Part shown: piece by piece, positions 6,305 to 7,128 of the stretch
Position numbering within the stretch: the stretch's first letter is position 1
Layout of the letters: the number at the start of each line of letters is the position of its first letter
Assembly: GCA_937889205.1 (NCBI GenBank)
Contig: CALARN010000009.1
Location: 1 to 7,128, forward strand
Reading direction: 5' to 3'
Origin: an uncultured bacterium
GTDB taxonomy: Bacteria; Patescibacteriota; Dojkabacteria; B142; OLB20
DNA length: 7,128 nt
Position numbers and translations under genes: made by a program
The notes under the pieces: generated by a model
Told to the model about the DNA's origin: nothing
Databases searched by the model: none
The model's input: only the letters and a program-made list of their open reading frames with translations

Positions 6305-7128
6305 TTATGGGTTATTAGCCAGCAACGAAAGCTGATCTGCCTCATTGCCAATCCTCCAAAAAGTTACACTCTTTAAACCTGCTTCTTTTGCTAAATCAAC
6401 TCTTGCTTTAATATCAGCAGGAGAAAAATAGGTCATAGCATACTTTTTATCGTCTTTGTTGTATATATATAATGATTCAGCTTCATAATTAGAACGCTGT
6501 CCTGCATTTTCACTCAAGATATTCTTTACCTGATTATATTGTAATGCCGACGCATTACCACCAGTAGTATTATGCATGAAGTTGACGATATAATTAAAAT
6601 CTTGATTTAATGCAGTAGTTTCCCATCTGTATGAATATAATGCAATTCCCAAAGAAAATTTTGATGCTTCAGCTTGAGTAAGTGCATAATCTACAACTTG
6701 TTTAACCCAGTCTAACGGGGCGATTGGTCCGGGTAGACTAGCATTAATAAAAGTATAATCATAAGCCATTAGTCTTATCTCTGAGGCATACTCAGCAATT
6801 CTTCTCCAATCTTGAACTTGTCGCGTCTCTTTCAAAGAAGGGTAGGTAATATCATCTCCCCATTTTGCAACTACAGTTACAACTAACTCTTTGTCTATTT
6901 CTTTTAGTTTTGAGGATAGTGTACTTATGAATTCAAAGTACTTTTCTTTATCACTAAGTTTTGTTGATTCATAATCCAAATCAATACCATCATAATTATT
7001 ATCTTTCACGGTGTTAACAATTGCAGAAATATGCCTTTGAAAGCTCTCATTGTTTTGCAATACCTTGGTAAACAACTCATGATCAAACATAGCAATAGCC
7101 GGAATCAATTTGCTTTTTTGTTCTTTGA
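6305..7128 (-). CDS. Glycoside hydrolase family 18 (chitinase/YaaH-type), 5' end beyond window
   Basis: This hydrolase has a GH18 TIM-barrel domain. The frame stays open to the right edge, so the N-terminus is missing; 273 codons are visible. A TTG at 7108-7106 could be read as a start, but the frame continues upstream (KEQKSK before it) and a start there would cut the barrel, so it is an internal leucine. Counting that leucine as 1, the catalytic DGIDLDYE (40-47) has intact D43, D45 and acid E47. Later barrel signatures are LMAYDY (113-118), LGIALYSYRW (153-162) and SVTFWRIGNEAD (247-258). The pattern suits the YaaH/spore-cortex-like branch acting on N-acetylglucosamine polymers such as peptidoglycan, or chitin; substrate is inferred only. 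A signal peptide or wall-binding modules may lie beyond the edge. The M32 gene follows after 22 bases. Confidence 0.93.
   Translation of the reverse strand, partial: KEQKSKLIPAIAMFDHELFTKVLQNNESFQRHISAIVNTVKDNNYDGIDLDYESTKLSDKEKYFEFISTLSSKLKEIDKELVVTVVAKWGDDITYPSLKETRQVQDWRRIAEYASEIRLMAYDYTFINASLPGPIAPLDWVKQVVDYALTQAEASKFSLGIALYSYRWETTALNQDFNYIVNFMHNTTGGNASALQYNQVKNILSENAGQRSNYEAESLYIYNKDDKKYAMTYFSPADIKARVDLAKEAGLKSVTFWRIGNEADQLSLLANNP

Noticed and set aside
7106..7108. TTG as the start codon of the GH18 gene
   Set aside because: The frame is open to the window edge and a start here would remove the first barrel strands needed before the catalytic motif; the real start is outside the window.
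1..7128. Recoded UGA (genetic code 4 or 25)
   Set aside because: No in-frame TGA appears in about 2,300 codons of conserved proteins, whereas recoding lineages would show many.
1..7128. A novel defence, mobile or CRISPR system
   Set aside because: All genes but one belong to well-known transport, lipid, redox, glycosyltransfer or hydrolase families, and no direct-repeat array, transposase, integrase or terminal inverted repeats were seen.

Overview
The window is AT-rich (about one third G+C by eye), densely packed bacterial DNA with eight protein genes, two of them cut by the window edges. I see no RNA genes, insertion sequences, CRISPR arrays or phage genes. About 2,300 codons read without any in-frame TGA, and all seven visible stop codons are TAA (six) or TAG (one). 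The standard code therefore fits, and lineages that recode UGA to Gly or Trp are unlikely. No start codon has a convincing Shine-Dalgarno sequence. Low G+C, short gaps and SD-poor starts would fit a small-genome lineage such as the Candidate Phyla Radiation, but no phylogenetic marker is present, so this placement is a guess.

Layout. Region 1 (1-1566, minus strand) is an ABC exporter: a NatA/YhaQ-type ATPase followed one base later by its ABC-2 type permease, which runs off the left edge. Region 2 (1610-4298, plus strand) holds a PAP2-family membrane phosphatase, an iron-containing (butanol dehydrogenase-type) alcohol dehydrogenase and a DPM1/GtrB-like membrane glycosyltransferase. The last two are only 2 bases apart. 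Regions 1 and 2 diverge from a 43-base gap with overlapping -10-like elements on both strands. Region 3 (4344-7128, minus strand) is a GH18 glycoside hydrolase (open at the right edge), an M32 metallocarboxypeptidase and a small exported or membrane protein with a PLDc_N-like segment. It ends in an intrinsic terminator that faces the plus-strand glycosyltransferase gene.

How the genes may work together. The PAP2 phosphatase and the glycosyltransferase could both act on polyprenyl-phosphate carriers: one regenerates the monophosphate lipid and the other loads it with sugar for cell-surface glycans. The dehydrogenase between them is a soluble redox enzyme with no obvious mechanistic link. GH18 and M32 are both degradative hydrolases and may reflect scavenging or wall turnover. 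The ABC pair is probably an exporter of unknown substrate. These are recognisable families, and I found no clear evidence of a previously undescribed system. The more interesting signals are in how expression is arranged: SD-less starts, a possible leaderless transcript, a shared divergent promoter and a direction-specific terminator.
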